Assembly (NCBI RefSeq): GCF_014650675.1 | Contig: NZ_BMVK01000014.1 | Location: 1 to 64,000, forward strand | Direction: 5' to 3' | DNA: 64,000 nt | Source of the DNA: Streptomyces anulatus | GTDB taxonomy: Bacteria > Actinomycetota > Actinomycetes > Streptomycetales > Streptomycetaceae | Made by a program: the position numbers and the translations under genes | The notes under the pieces: generated by a model | Told to the model about the DNA's origin: nothing | The model's database searches: none | Seen by the model: only the letters and a program-made list of their open reading frames with translations | Part shown: piece by piece, positions 9,481 to 18,397 of the stretch | Position numbering within the stretch: position 1 is the stretch's first letter | How the letters are laid out: each line of letters starts with the position of its first letter

Positions 9481-9620
9481 GCCCTCTCCCCGCCCCGCCC
9501 CTTCCCGTAACCGGGGCTCCGCCCCGGACCCCGCTCCTCAAACGCCGGAGGGGCTGAAAGAGCGGGGCCCGAGAGGGAGTGGGGGAGAGCGCACGCCGAG
9601 AGGCTGAAAGAGCCGGGGCC
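9481..9620. repeat. Streptomyces-type intergenic palindromic repeat
   Basis: The stretch contains CCCTTCCCG, the small hairpin GGGGCTCCGCCCC, and the run TCCTCAAACGCCGGAGGGGCTG. From memory, this combination recurs between genes throughout Streptomyces genomes. A second, degenerate half-unit ending GAGAGGCTGAAAGAGCCGGGGCC follows at about 9560-9620. A second cluster lies at 22785-22905. Confidence 0.85.
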
Positions 9621-10070
9621 AAGAGGGAATGAGGTGGGGCGGGTGAGGTGAGGCGGGACGGGGCAAGGCGGGGCCGGGTTCGGCGGGATGTGGCAGGCGG
9701 GGCAGGCGAGGCCGGGCGGGGTGGGACGGGGCGGGGTGGGACAGGGCGGGACAGGGCAAGGCGGGGTGGGATGAGGCGGGGGGCCAGACCAGGTGGGCCG
9801 GGTGAGGCGGGGGGGCCGGGCGGGCACAGGGCCGGGCGGGATGGGTGAAGCGGGGCCGGGCAGGACGGAGTGGGGCCGGGCCAGGTAGAGCCGGGCCGCG
9901 CGGGGTGGGGCCGGGCAAGGCCGGACGGGACGGGGCAAGGCGGGGCCGGGTAGGGCCAGGCCAGGTGGGGCCGGGCCGGGCAAGGCCGGACGGGGCAAGG
10001 CCGGACGGAGCAAGGCCGAGCCGGGCAGGGGCGGGGCGGGGCCGGGTGCGGACTTCGGAGGTGCTGGGGT
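9621..10070. repeat. ~450-bp purine-skewed, G-run-rich low-complexity region
   Basis: The plus strand is almost only G, C and A, built on variations of GGGGC, GGGCAAGGC and GGGACGGG, with very few T residues. All six frames give low-complexity Gly/Arg or Pro/Ala products, so I see no gene. It separates manB (stop at 10100) from the Trm112-like gene. Confidence 0.9.
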
Positions 10071-10099
10071 GGGGTGGGCCGGGGTGATCGTCGGCTGGT

Positions 10100-11470
10100 T
10101 CAGGCTTTGCGGATCAGGGTCAGGACCTCGTCGCGTACCGCCGCCATCGTCTTCTCGTCCCTCGCCTCGACGTTCAGGCGCAGCAGCGGTTCCGTGTTCG
10201 AGGCTCGGAGGTTGAACCACCAGTCAGCGGCCGTGACCGTGAGGCCGTCCAGGTCGTCGAAGGTGATGCCGTCGCGGGCGCCGTAGACCTTCCTGACCGT
10301 GGCCAGGCTGGCGGTCTGGTCGGCGACGGTGGAGTTGATCTCGCCGGAGCCGCTGTACCGGTCGTACTCCGCGACCAGCTCGGAGAGCGGCTTCTCCTGG
10401 CCGCCGAGTGCGGCGAGTACGTGGAGGGCGGCGAGCATGCCCGTGTCGGCGTTCCAGAAGTCGCGGAAGTAGTAGTGCGCCGAGTGCTCGCCGCCGAAGA
10501 TCGCCCCGTGCTCCGCCATCTCCGTCTTGATGAAGGAGTGGCCGACGCGGGTGCGGACCGGGGTGCCGCCGTTCTCGCGGACCACCTCGGGGACGGACCA
10601 GGAGGTGATCAGGTTGTGGATGACGATGCCCTCGCCGCCGTTGCGGGCCAGCTCGCGGGCGGCGACCAGGGCCGTGATCGCGGAGGGGGAGACGCCCGCG
10701 CCCCGCTCGTCGACCACGAAGCAGCGGTCCGCGTCGCCGTCGAAGGCGAGGCCGAGGTCGGCGCCCTCGGCGAGGACGCGGGCCTGGAGGTCGACGATGT
10801 TCTTGGGGTCGAGGGGGTTCGCCTCGTGGTGGGGGAAGGTGCCGTCCAGCTCGAAGTACATCGGTACGAGGTCGAGCGGGAGGCCCTCGAAGACCGTGGG
10901 GACCGTGTGGCCGCCCATGCCGTTGCCCGCGTCCACCACGACCTTCAGGGGGCGGATCGCGGACAGGGCGACCAGGCCGAGGAGGTGGGACGCGTAGTCG
11001 GTGAGGGTGTCCCGCTCGGTGATCGTGCCGAAGGTGGTGGCGGCCGCCGGCCGGGGGGCGCCTTCCGACCACTGCTCGACCAGGGTGCGGATCTCGGCGA
11101 GGCCGGTGTCCTGGCCGACCGGGGCGGCGCCCGCCCGGCACATCTTGATGCCGTTGTACTGCGCCGGGTTGTGCGAGGCCGTGAACATCGCCCCGGGGAG
11201 GCAGAGGGCCCCCGACGCGTAGTACAGCTGGTCCGTCGAGCAGAGGCCGATGAGCGTGACGTCCGCGCCCCGGGCCGCCGCTCCCCGGGCGAACGCGCCG
11301 GCGAGTCCCGGCGACGTGGGGCGCATGTCATGGCCGATCACGATCGCTTCGGCGGCCGTGACCTGGACGAACGCGGCTCCGAAGAGTTCGGCCAGCGATT
11401 CGTCCCACTGGTCGGGCACCACTCCGCGCACGTCGTACGCCTTCACGAGCTGCGACAGATCAGCAACCAC
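10100..11470 (-). CDS. manB: phosphomannomutase/phosphoglucomutase
   Basis: Converts mannose-6-phosphate to mannose-1-phosphate, and probably the glucose equivalents, by a phosphoserine mechanism. It has 456 residues. The active-site serine loop is TASHNPAQYNGIK (about residues 98-110). The magnesium loop is DGDADRC, the sugar loop is GGEHSAHYYF, and the phosphate-binding loop is RASNTEPLLRLN. The start MVADLSQLVKAYDVRG is the normal N terminus. With manA and the pyrophosphorylase at 24274 it completes a GDP-mannose route. Downstream lies the G-rich simple-sequence region. Confidence 0.95.
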   Translation of the reverse strand: MVADLSQLVKAYDVRGVVPDQWDESLAELFGAAFVQVTAAEAIVIGHDMRPTSPGLAGAFARGAAARGADVTLIGLCSTDQLYYASGALCLPGAMFTASHNPAQYNGIKMCRAGAAPVGQDTGLAEIRTLVEQWSEGAPRPAAATTFGTITERDTLTDYASHLLGLVALSAIRPLKVVVDAGNGMGGHTVPTVFEGLPLDLVPMYFELDGTFPHHEANPLDPKNIVDLQARVLAEGADLGLAFDGDADRCFVVDERGAGVSPSAITALVAARELARNGGEGIVIHNLITSWSVPEVVRENGGTPVRTRVGHSFIKTEMAEHGAIFGGEHSAHYYFRDFWNADTGMLAALHVLAALGGQEKPLSELVAEYDRYSGSGEINSTVADQTASLATVRKVYGARDGITFDDLDGLTVTAADWWFNLRASNTEPLLRLNVEARDEKTMAAVRDEVLTLIRKA

Positions 11471-11592
11471 GGCCGGTCCTCCTGGGGTCTTTGCGGAGCG
11501 CCCAAACTACCCGGCCGGTCGGTACCTCAGGAGTCGGCCTCCACCGTCGGCCCTCGGCCCCGGTCCACAGGAGCGGGCTTCAGGCGGGCGTC

Positions 11593-11970
11593 TCAGGAGT
11601 CGGGAGAGCGCAGCACCCTCAGGTGCCCGCGGCGCGCGACCTCCACCGGGTCGGCGGAGCGCGGTCCCCGGCCCCCGCCGTCCGGGCCCCGGTCGTGCGG
11701 GCGTGCCGCTTCGCGGACCGCGTTGGCCAGTGCTTCCAGGTCGTCGCCGCTGGGGTGCGCCGGTGCGGAGCCGTCGGAGAGCCGCACCACTTCCCAGCCC
11801 CGTGGCGCGGTAAGCCGCTCACTGTGTTCGGCGCAGAGGTCGTAACAGTGGGGCTCGGCGTAGGTGGCGAGCGGGCCGAGGACCGCAGTCGAATCGGCAT
11901 AGACGTACGTCAGTGTCGCGACGGCAGGGCGGCCGCACGCGGTGCGCGAACAGCGACGTACAGGGCTCAC
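11593..11970 (-). CDS. DUF3499 family protein
   Basis: A 125-residue protein of unknown function that is restricted to actinobacteria, as far as I recall. I favour the GTG start at 11970 (VSPVRRCSRTACG). The frame is open to 12168, but the extension is Arg/Pro-rich and unconvincing, although SAVPSNI just upstream may belong. The Cys motif RCSRTACGRPA and a later Cys and His in EPHCYDLCAEHSE suggest a small zinc-binding domain. The C-terminal half is variable. Its neighbour at 12509 is divergent. The pair matches Rv3258c and Rv3259 by order. Confidence 0.82.
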   Translation of the reverse strand: MSPVRRCSRTACGRPAVATLTYVYADSTAVLGPLATYAEPHCYDLCAEHSERLTAPRGWEVVRLSDGSAPAHPSGDDLEALANAVREAARPHDRGPDGGGRGPRSADPVEVARRGHLRVLRSPDS

Positions 11971-12275
11971 GATGTTGGACGGTACCGCACTCTTGAGCGG
12001 GCTGCGACGACTCCCCCTCGGGTCACCCCACCGTGTCGCCCTGTGACCTGCGGCACAGCGGCGTTCCGGGCGGCTACCCTGACCTGCGCCAGGGCGGTGC
12101 CCGGTTGTCGCACGGTTGTCGTGCCGGTCGCGGGCGGGGGTGGATCGCGGCGTCGGGCGCAGGGACAATGATCAGATCTCGGGCCTGAAAAGGGCTCAAC
12201 CTTGGCCGAAATGTTCAACTGTGGACATCCGGATGCCGGACGGCGCCCTTCCCTGAGGCAGGCCTGCCCCCTTCC

Positions 12276-12466
12276 GCGAGAGCCGGTTGGCCGCTCGCCT
12301 CAGGGGCTGGTCGGCCGCTCTCCTCAGAGGCCCGTCAGCTGCTCTCCCCTAGAGCCCGTCGGCCGCTCTCCTCAGAGGCCCGTCGGCCGCTCTCCCCTAG
12401 AGCCCGTCGGCTGCTCTCCCCGAGAGCCCATCGGCTGCTTTTCCCAAAGGCCGGTCGGCCGCGTCG
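12276..12466. repeat. 24-bp tandem repeat array, about eight units
   Basis: Imperfect units of about 24 bases follow the pattern GTCGGCCGCTCTCC plus CTAGAGCCC or TCAGAGGCC. Two subtypes partly alternate. The array lies in non-coding space upstream of the zincin-like gene. Units are contiguous, without spacers of unique sequence. Confidence 0.92.
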
Positions 12467-12496
12467 TCTCCACGATCGCCCCGGCCCCCGGAGCGT

Positions 12497-12502
12497 TACG
12501 CT
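12497..12502 (+). promoter_or_regulatory. -10 box for a probable leaderless transcript
   Basis: TACGCT ends six bases before the GTG at 12509, the spacing expected when transcription starts at the initiation codon. No Shine-Dalgarno sequence precedes the gene. Confidence 0.5.
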
Positions 12503-12508
12503 GCGTCG

Positions 12509-12940
12509 GTGATGGACAGCTCCGTACCTCCCCACCCGTTCGAGCCGCGGCCCCGGCGCCGTGACCGTCATGGCCGCGGTATGCGCGGGCCGGTCGCACC
12601 ACCGCAGGTGCCTCTGTCGGCCAGCCGGGGCGAGACCTTCCGTGATCTGGTCCAGGACTCGGTGGAACGGCTGGAGCGGCGCTGGCCCCAGCTGGCCGAG
12701 GTCGACTTCGTCGTCCTCGACGTGCCCGGCACCCCGGAGGAGATCGTTCCGCTCGGCAGCTCGGTGTCCGCGGAGAAGGGGCGGCCCGCGCAGATCGTCG
12801 TCTACCGGCGGCCCGTCGAGATCCGCACCAAGAGCCGCGACGAGCGCGCCCTGCTCGTGCACGAGGTCGTCGTCGAGCAGGTCGCCGAGCTGCTGGGGCT
12901 GGCGCCCGAGTCGGTCGACCCCCGGTACGGGCAGGACTAG
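12509..12940 (+). CDS. zincin-fold metallopeptidase-family protein with incomplete metal site
   Basis: A 143-residue protein of the minimal zincin family (DUF1025-like; Rv3259 position). The helix that normally carries His-Glu-x-x-His reads HEVVVEQVAELLG here, keeping the first His and Glu but with Glu in place of the second His. FVVLDVPGTPEEIVPLG and the strand RPAQIVVYRRPVEI are family features. The first ~40 residues are Pro/Arg-rich and variable. Initiation may be at GTG 12509 or ATG 12512, with a leaderless promoter. Peptidase activity is doubtful given the missing ligand. Confidence 0.82.
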   Translation: MMDSSVPPHPFEPRPRRRDRHGRGMRGPVAPPQVPLSASRGETFRDLVQDSVERLERRWPQLAEVDFVVLDVPGTPEEIVPLGSSVSAEKGRPAQIVVYRRPVEIRTKSRDERALLVHEVVVEQVAELLGLAPESVDPRYGQD

Positions 12941-12962
12941 GGCCGGCGGCGGGGCGCGCCCC

Positions 12963-14501
12963 TCAGTCGTCCAGGACCGAGAGGTCCTGCCGGGCCGTCG
13001 GGACCTCGACCGTGCCCCCGTCGTCGGGGAGCGTCTGCACGGTGAACATCTGGACGCCGTCCTCCGTGCGCGCCAGGGAGCGCGACGCGTGGACCGGGCC
13101 GCCCGACGTCGTCTCGACGGTCAGCGCGTAGGCACCCTTGAGCCCGTCCGGGGCCTTCGGGGTGACGGCGAGGGTCGTGCCGGCCTTGACCGTGTACGTC
13201 TCCACGGCCGGTTCGCCGCCGCCGCTGCCCGCCGACGCGGTGACCTTCACCTTGGCCGTGGCGCCCGGCGCGGTCAGTGACAGCGTCGAGCCCTTGGCCC
13301 GGTTGTCCGGGACGCTCGCCCGTGCGCCGACCGGTCCGGTGGCCGGGATGTAGGCGATCTCCTGCTTGTCGCCCTTGCCCCGGACCACGCGCAGCGCGGC
13401 CACGATCGGGGTCGCCCGGTCCTTCTGGACGGGGCTCAGGCGCAGGGAGCCCGGCTCGCCGCGGGTGACGTCCTTGAGGTCGACGGTCGCCGTCATCGAG
13501 GACTTGATGTGCAGGGTGGCGTTCCCGGCCGGGGAGAACGCCGCGTTCTTCCCCATGAGCTGGACCTTCACGTCCGCGTCGTCCTCGCCGGGAGCGAACG
13601 CCACCAGCTGTACGGAGGTGGCGTCGGCCGGGATGCCCGGCAGCACGAGCGTGCCGGTGGGGTCCTCGGACGCGGTGATCCAGTCGCTGCCCGCGGTGTC
13701 GTCGGCGCTGAGGACGACCGCGCCGACCCGGCCCGAGCGGGTGGTGACGTGGGCGGTCAGCTGGTCGACGGCCTCGGTGGTGAGGGTGGACAGCAGTACG
13801 GCGACGCTGGAGCGGGCCGGCACGGTGATGCCGTCGCCCACGTCGGACTTGAGCGCGCCCTCGGGGCCGTACAGCTCGATGTCGGCGACGGCGGCGGAGT
13901 CCTCGGGGTTGGTGAGGTGGAGGTAGTCCTGGCGGGACTTCGCGGTGCTTGCGCCCGGGAACCAGAAGTCCGTGTCGGGGGCGGTGCAGGTGACCCCGAG
14001 GAGTCCTCGGGAGCCGCCCGCCGTGACCTCGGTGATCTGCTGTGCGGCCCAGCCGGGGGCAAGGCGGCCGGTGGCCGTGCCGACGAGGGCCGGGGCGTCG
14101 GAGCCGTCCGCCTCGGCGACGACCGGCTTTCCGGGCTCCTTCACGGCGAGCACCGGCTTGTCGGCCTTCTCCTTCGCCTTCTTCGCCGCTTCCTCGGCCT
14201 TCTTGACCTTCTTCGGGTCGGTCTCGTCCTCGTCGTCCACGACCGGCAGGGCCGGCTTCAGCTCGGCGGTGCCCTTGGCGTCGCCGCCCTCGCCCGCCGG
14301 GGTGAACGCGGTGTACTGCGTCTCCGCGAGTTCGGAGTTGCTGGGCGCCGGGCAGACCAGGCTGGAGCGCTCGACCGGCAGCAGCGCGGCGGACTTCGGC
14401 CCGGTGCCGGCCGGGGCGCCGGGCGCGGTGACCGTCGCGAATCCGGTGATGGCGGCCAGGACGGCGGCGCCCGCGATCAGGGACAGGTGGGTGGACTTCA
14501 C
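12963..14501 (-). CDS. DUF5719 family secreted protein
   Basis: A 512-residue exported protein. Residues 1-~28 (MKSTHLSLIAGAAVLAAITG) form a signal peptide or membrane anchor. An acidic-basic Lys/Glu/Asp-rich stretch lies near 75-125, then a long beta-rich region with repeated Val-Thr and Ala-Gly strands to the end. The gene starts inside the stop of the upstream giant glycosyltransferase (ATGA overlap at 14498-14501), so the two are translationally coupled and probably work together at the cell surface. No catalytic motif is seen, and the function is unknown. Confidence 0.82.
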   Translation of the reverse strand: MKSTHLSLIAGAAVLAAITGFATVTAPGAPAGTGPKSAALLPVERSSLVCPAPSNSELAETQYTAFTPAGEGGDAKGTAELKPALPVVDDEDETDPKKVKKAEEAAKKAKEKADKPVLAVKEPGKPVVAEADGSDAPALVGTATGRLAPGWAAQQITEVTAGGSRGLLGVTCTAPDTDFWFPGASTAKSRQDYLHLTNPEDSAAVADIELYGPEGALKSDVGDGITVPARSSVAVLLSTLTTEAVDQLTAHVTTRSGRVGAVVLSADDTAGSDWITASEDPTGTLVLPGIPADATSVQLVAFAPGEDDADVKVQLMGKNAAFSPAGNATLHIKSSMTATVDLKDVTRGEPGSLRLSPVQKDRATPIVAALRVVRGKGDKQEIAYIPATGPVGARASVPDNRAKGSTLSLTAPGATAKVKVTASAGSGGGEPAVETYTVKAGTTLAVTPKAPDGLKGAYALTVETTSGGPVHASRSLARTEDGVQMFTVQTLPDDGGTVEVPTARQDLSVLDD

Positions 14502-17500
14502 TCGGACTCGCCTCGCGATGCGTTACCGGTCTGCCACGGGGCCTGGCCCGGGGCCGGGGGGTCGGTCTGTTCGCCGTTCTCGGCGGGGTGCTGGTCGGGG
14601 GCGGTGTAGGGGGCGGTGTAGGGGGGCTGCTGGTACTGCCCGCCGACGTACTGGCCGTACTCGTCGTACGCGCCCTGGTCGTTGTACGTACCCTGCGCGC
14701 CGTACGTGCCCTGCTCGTTGTAGGTGCCCTGGTCGCTGTACTGCTGCGTGTAGGGGTCCTGGGCGTCGTATCCCTGGTAGCCGGCGCTCTGCTGTTGCTG
14801 TTGTTGCTGTTGTTGCTCCGGCTGCTGCTGGGCGTACGGGTCCGGCTGGTACGGCGTGTAGTAGTCGGCGCCCGGCTGCTGCTGCCCGTCCCACTGCGCG
14901 TACTCGCCGTACTGCTGCTGCGGGACCGCCGCATAGCCGCCGGTGGCTTCCTGCGGGTCGTGCGCCGGGGGGTTCGCGGCGTACGGGTCGGCGGACTGCT
15001 GCGCGGGGATGTACTCCCCCGGGTTCACGGCCGGGTCCGCGGCCGGGTCCGCGATCCGCGACGGATCGTGGTCGTCCGGGTGGGCGGCGTCCCCGGCCTC
15101 CTCGGCGGCGGCCGCCGCCTCGGCCTGGGCCGCGGCGCGCAGCCTGCGGGCGCGGCGGCCCTCTCCGTCGACCGGCTCGGCTGCGACGGCGAGCGCCTCC
15201 TCCTCGGGCAGGTCGTCGTCGATCTCCCGGCGGCGGCCCGGCAGCGCCATGACCACCAGGACCAGGAGGAGCCCGGCCTGCGCCCAGATCCACGCGGTGT
15301 GCGTGATCGGGGCGTCGTAGGTGAGGTCCAGACGGCCGCCCTCCGCGGGCAGTTCGAAGCCCTGGGCCCAGCCGTCGACCGTCTTGCGGGTCAGCGGCTT
15401 GCCGTCCAGGGTCGCCGTCCAGCCCGGGTCGGCGGCGTCCGCGATCCGCAGCACGCGGCCCTCTTCGCCGGACGGGATCTCGGTGTGGGCCTCGACGGCG
15501 GCCGAGCCGACCGGAACGTGCTCGCCCTCGCCGGAAGCCGGGGTGATCATGACGCGGGCGACCTGGCGGTCCACCCGCCACAGGGCGCTGCCGTCGAGCT
15601 GGCTGAGGCGGCTGAGGCCGGGCGTCGAGTCGAGGACCCGGCTCATCTGGCGCGGTGCTCCGTCCCGGACGAGGACGTAGCGGATCGCGAAGCCGCTGAG
15701 CTGGCCGCCCTGGTCGGCGCCGGAGCCGGCGACGAGGTTGGCGACGACCTTGTCGAGGTGGCTGTTGCTGCCGCCCGCCTCGGTGAGTTCGCCGTCGCCG
15801 AGGCGGGCGCCCGAGCCGCGGACCAGGCTGTACGCCACGGAGTCGGGAGAGCTGCCGCCGAGGGCGAGGGTGCGGGGCTGGTCGCGGGTGGTGCTCTCCT
15901 CCGCCACGAAGGCGGGCACCTGGACGGGGTCGCGTCGCTCCAGGGGCCCGTCCGCGCCGCCGATCATCCAGCCGAACGCGGCCAGGACCGGGGCCGCTCC
16001 GGCGGCCAGCGCGATCAGTGCGGCGACGGGCTGGCGCCAGCCGAAGCTCTGCTCGGCGACCCGGATGCGGGCCCCGTCCGCGCCCACCAGGGCGGCGGCG
16101 ATCAGGGCGGCGCCGTAGACGAGGGTGGCGGGTCCGGCCCAGGTGGACCCGTTGGCGACGGCGGCGAAGAGGAAGCCGACGAGCGCGACGGCCCAGGCGG
16201 TGCGGACGGCGAACTGCCGATCCTCGCGCAGCAGGGCGGCGAGCGCGGCCAGCACGATGCCGAGGAGCAGGATGCCGCCCGCCGCGCCGGGGCCGCCGGG
16301 GCTGATGCCGAGCAGGTCGAGGCCCGATGCCGTTCCCGTACCGATGTCCAGGCCCGCTTCGGTCAGGAGCGCGGACGGGTTCGTCAGGAGGGTGAGGGAC
16401 CAGGGGGCGAGGACCAGGACCGGGGTGCCGACGGCGGCGACGAAGCGGAGTCCGTACGCCGTGATGTCGCCGCGTCGCAGCACGAGCACGCCGATGCCGA
16501 GGACCACGGCGAGCGGCCAGACGATCGGGGTGAACGCCATCATGACGGTCAGCAGCAGCGTGTACGCCCAGGTGGCGCGCCAACTGCCGCGCTCCCCCGC
16601 CGCGCTGTCCACGCGCAGCCCGTGGGCGGCGACGCCCGCGCGGGCGGCCAGCGGGAGCAGGACGAGAAGGACGGCGGTGCCCAGGCGGCCGGTGGCGAGA
16701 GCGCCGGTCGCGGCGGGCAGGAAGGCGTACGCGACGCTCGCCCAGGCCCGCAGGAGCCGGGAGGGGAGCAGCGGGCGGGAGGCGAAGTAGGCGGTGAGCC
16801 CGGCCAGCGGGATCGAGCAGACCAGCAGCACGCTGACGGCGAGGCCCGTCGAGCCGAGGAACAGGGCCGACAGGGCGGCGAGCAGGGCGAGGTAGGGCGG
16901 GGCGGTCTGGGTGCCGCCGGTGCCGACGGTGTGCCAGGCGTCCGCGTACTGCCCCCAGAGCGCGCCGACCTCGGCCGGGGCGGGCAGCAGGGCGCCGCCC
17001 GCCAGTGCGCCGCCGCTGAGGAGGTTGCGGCCGGCGATGAGGGAGACGATCAGGAGCAGTGCGAAGAGGATGGGCCCCGGTTTGCGGCCGATGCGCTTGA
17101 GGCGGGCGAACTGGTCGATCTCCAGGAAGTCGGCGTCGTCGCCGCCGGGGCCGGATTCGACGGCCCCGTGCCGTGAACCGCCCGAGTCGGCGTCCGTACG
17201 GCCTCCGAAGTTGCCCGCGACCTGGTCGACCGTGGCCCGGACGGTCGCGCCCGGCGGCGGGAACAGGGCGCGCAGCTCGGCGGCGTCGACGACGCCCTTG
17301 CCCCGGTTGCGGCGGGCGGCGAGGATGCGGCCGGGGCGCAGCAGGGTGCCGAGGAGGCCGGTGACCTCGTCGAGGGCCTGGCCGGGCACCTTGCCGACGA
17401 GGTAGGCGAGGGTACGGAGCAGGGTGCCGACGACGAGCCGGAGCAGGACCCAGGGCAGGGCCTTGCCCCGTGCGTTGACGAGCATCGTGTAGACCGCGCC

Positions 17501-18397
17501 CGCCTTGTCGACGCGGTGCGGGCTGGCGACCGAGCGGCCGGCGCAGTCGATGGGGCGGCGTTCGCGGGCGGAGGCCTCGGCGTGCCGCAGGACGGCGTCC
17601 GGGGCGACGAGGACCCGGTGGCCCGCCAGGTGGGCGCGCCAGCACAGGTCCACGTCGTCGCGCATCAGCGGGAGCCTGCGGTCGAAGCCGCCGAGCTCCT
17701 CGTAGACGTCGCGGCGAATGAGCATGCCGGCGGAGGAGACGGACAGGACGGTACGGACCTGGTCGTGCTGGCCCTGGTCCTGCTCGCGGCGGTCCAGGCC
17801 CGTCCAGCGGCGTCCGCTGTTGGCGATGGAGACGCCGACTTCGAGGAGCTGCTTGCGGTCGTACCAGCCGCGCAGTTTGGGTCCGACGATCGTGGCGTGC
17901 TTGTCGGTGTCGACGACGCGCAGCATCTCGGCGAGCGCGTCCGGCTCGGGGGCGCAGTCGTCGTGCAGCAGCCAGAGCCACTGGACCGGTTCGCCGTGCG
18001 GCAGTTCGGGAAGGTCGTAGTTCTCGTCGACCCAGGTCCGGCCGGCCGGGTCCCAGCCGCTGGGGCGCTTGAGGTACGGCAGGTCGTCCGGGGTCAGGAC
18101 TCCGGCCGTGCGGGCCGCCTCGTCGACGGCGGTGCCGAAGCTCGTACGGCGTGCGAGGTGCAGGACGCGTTCGTCGCCGAGCGCCTCGGTGACCAGCCGG
18201 GCCGAGTCGTCGGCGCTGCCGGTGTCGGCGGCGACGACGTTCTGTACGGGGCGTTCCTGCCCGAGCAGCCCGGCCAGCACGTCGGGCAGCCAGCGGGCGC
18301 CGTCGTGGGAGACGAGCACGGCGGTGACGACGTGCCGGGGGAACTCTGGGGCGGCGGCGGCCGCATTCGGCGCCGCCGAGTGGCTGTGCACGGACAT
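14498..18397 (-). CDS. giant membrane glycosyltransferase family 2 protein with Gln/Tyr-rich tail
   Basis: A 1299-residue protein from the ATG at 18397 (MSVHSHSAAP). Residues ~20-290 are a GT-A family 2 domain: VTAVLVSHDGARWLPDVL, the DTGSADDS loop and a WLLHDDCAPEPDA acidic metal-binding motif. Helices ~310-370 are followed by a cytoplasmic part. About a dozen transmembrane helices lie between ~470 and 860, then an extracytoplasmic domain to ~1080 and a final membrane helix near 1090. The last ~200 residues are low complexity, with nine consecutive Gln and a six-residue repeat (x-x-QGTY). It probably transfers a sugar during envelope glycan synthesis; donor and acceptor are unknown. It is coupled to the DUF5719 gene. 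Confidence 0.85.
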   Translation of the reverse strand: MSVHSHSAAPNAAAAAPEFPRHVVTAVLVSHDGARWLPDVLAGLLGQERPVQNVVAADTGSADDSARLVTEALGDERVLHLARRTSFGTAVDEAARTAGVLTPDDLPYLKRPSGWDPAGRTWVDENYDLPELPHGEPVQWLWLLHDDCAPEPDALAEMLRVVDTDKHATIVGPKLRGWYDRKQLLEVGVSIANSGRRWTGLDRREQDQGQHDQVRTVLSVSSAGMLIRRDVYEELGGFDRRLPLMRDDVDLCWRAHLAGHRVLVAPDAVLRHAEASARERRPIDCAGRSVASPHRVDKAGAVYTMLVNARGKALPWVLLRLVVGTLLRTLAYLVGKVPGQALDEVTGLLGTLLRPGRILAARRNRGKGVVDAAELRALFPPPGATVRATVDQVAGNFGGRTDADSGGSRHGAVESGPGGDDADFLEIDQFARLKRIGRKPGPILFALLLIVSLIAGRNLLSGGALAGGALLPAPAEVGALWGQYADAWHTVGTGGTQTAPPYLALLAALSALFLGSTGLAVSVLLVCSIPLAGLTAYFASRPLLPSRLLRAWASVAYAFLPAATGALATGRLGTAVLLVLLPLAARAGVAAHGLRVDSAAGERGSWRATWAYTLLLTVMMAFTPIVWPLAVVLGIGVLVLRRGDITAYGLRFVAAVGTPVLVLAPWSLTLLTNPSALLTEAGLDIGTGTASGLDLLGISPGGPGAAGGILLLGIVLAALAALLREDRQFAVRTAWAVALVGFLFAAVANGSTWAGPATLVYGAALIAAALVGADGARIRVAEQSFGWRQPVAALIALAAGAAPVLAAFGWMIGGADGPLERRDPVQVPAFVAEESTTRDQPRTLALGGSSPDSVAYSLVRGSGARLGDGELTEAGGSNSHLDKVVANLVAGSGADQGGQLSGFAIRYVLVRDGAPRQMSRVLDSTPGLSRLSQLDGSALWRVDRQVARVMITPASGEGEHVPVGSAAVEAHTEIPSGEEGRVLRIADAADPGWTATLDGKPLTRKTVDGWAQGFELPAEGGRLDLTYDAPITHTAWIWAQAGLLLVLVVMALPGRRREIDDDLPEEEALAVAAEPVDGEGRRARRLRAAAQAEAAAAAEEAGDAAHPDDHDPSRIADPAADPAVNPGEYIPAQQSADPYAANPPAHDPQEATGGYAAVPQQQYGEYAQWDGQQQPGADYYTPYQPDPYAQQQPEQQQQQQQQQSAGYQGYDAQDPYTQQYSDQGTYNEQGTYGAQGTYNDQGAYDEYGQYVGGQYQQPPYTAPYTAPDQHPAENGEQTDPPAPGQAPWQTGNASRGESE

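Larger units (their letters stand above)
11971..12508. promoter_or_regulatory. divergent intergenic region
   Basis: This 538-base space separates the DUF3499 gene and the zincin-like gene. It holds a 24-bp tandem array (listed separately), a leaderless-type promoter at its right end and a less G+C-rich patch at 12165-12232 that may carry other promoters. No supported gene is seen. Confidence 0.5.

Noticed and set aside
9345..10220. Pro/Ala-rich frames over the G-run region
   Set aside because: They are pure products of the simple-sequence composition; all frames in this stretch look alike.
12276..12466. Possible CRISPR array
   Set aside because: Units are contiguous and only ~24 bases long, with no unique spacers and no cas genes.
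12937..14934. 665-codon Arg/Ser/Thr-rich frame on the minus strand
   Set aside because: It is a shifted-frame shadow of the DUF5719 gene and of the tail of the giant glycosyltransferase gene.
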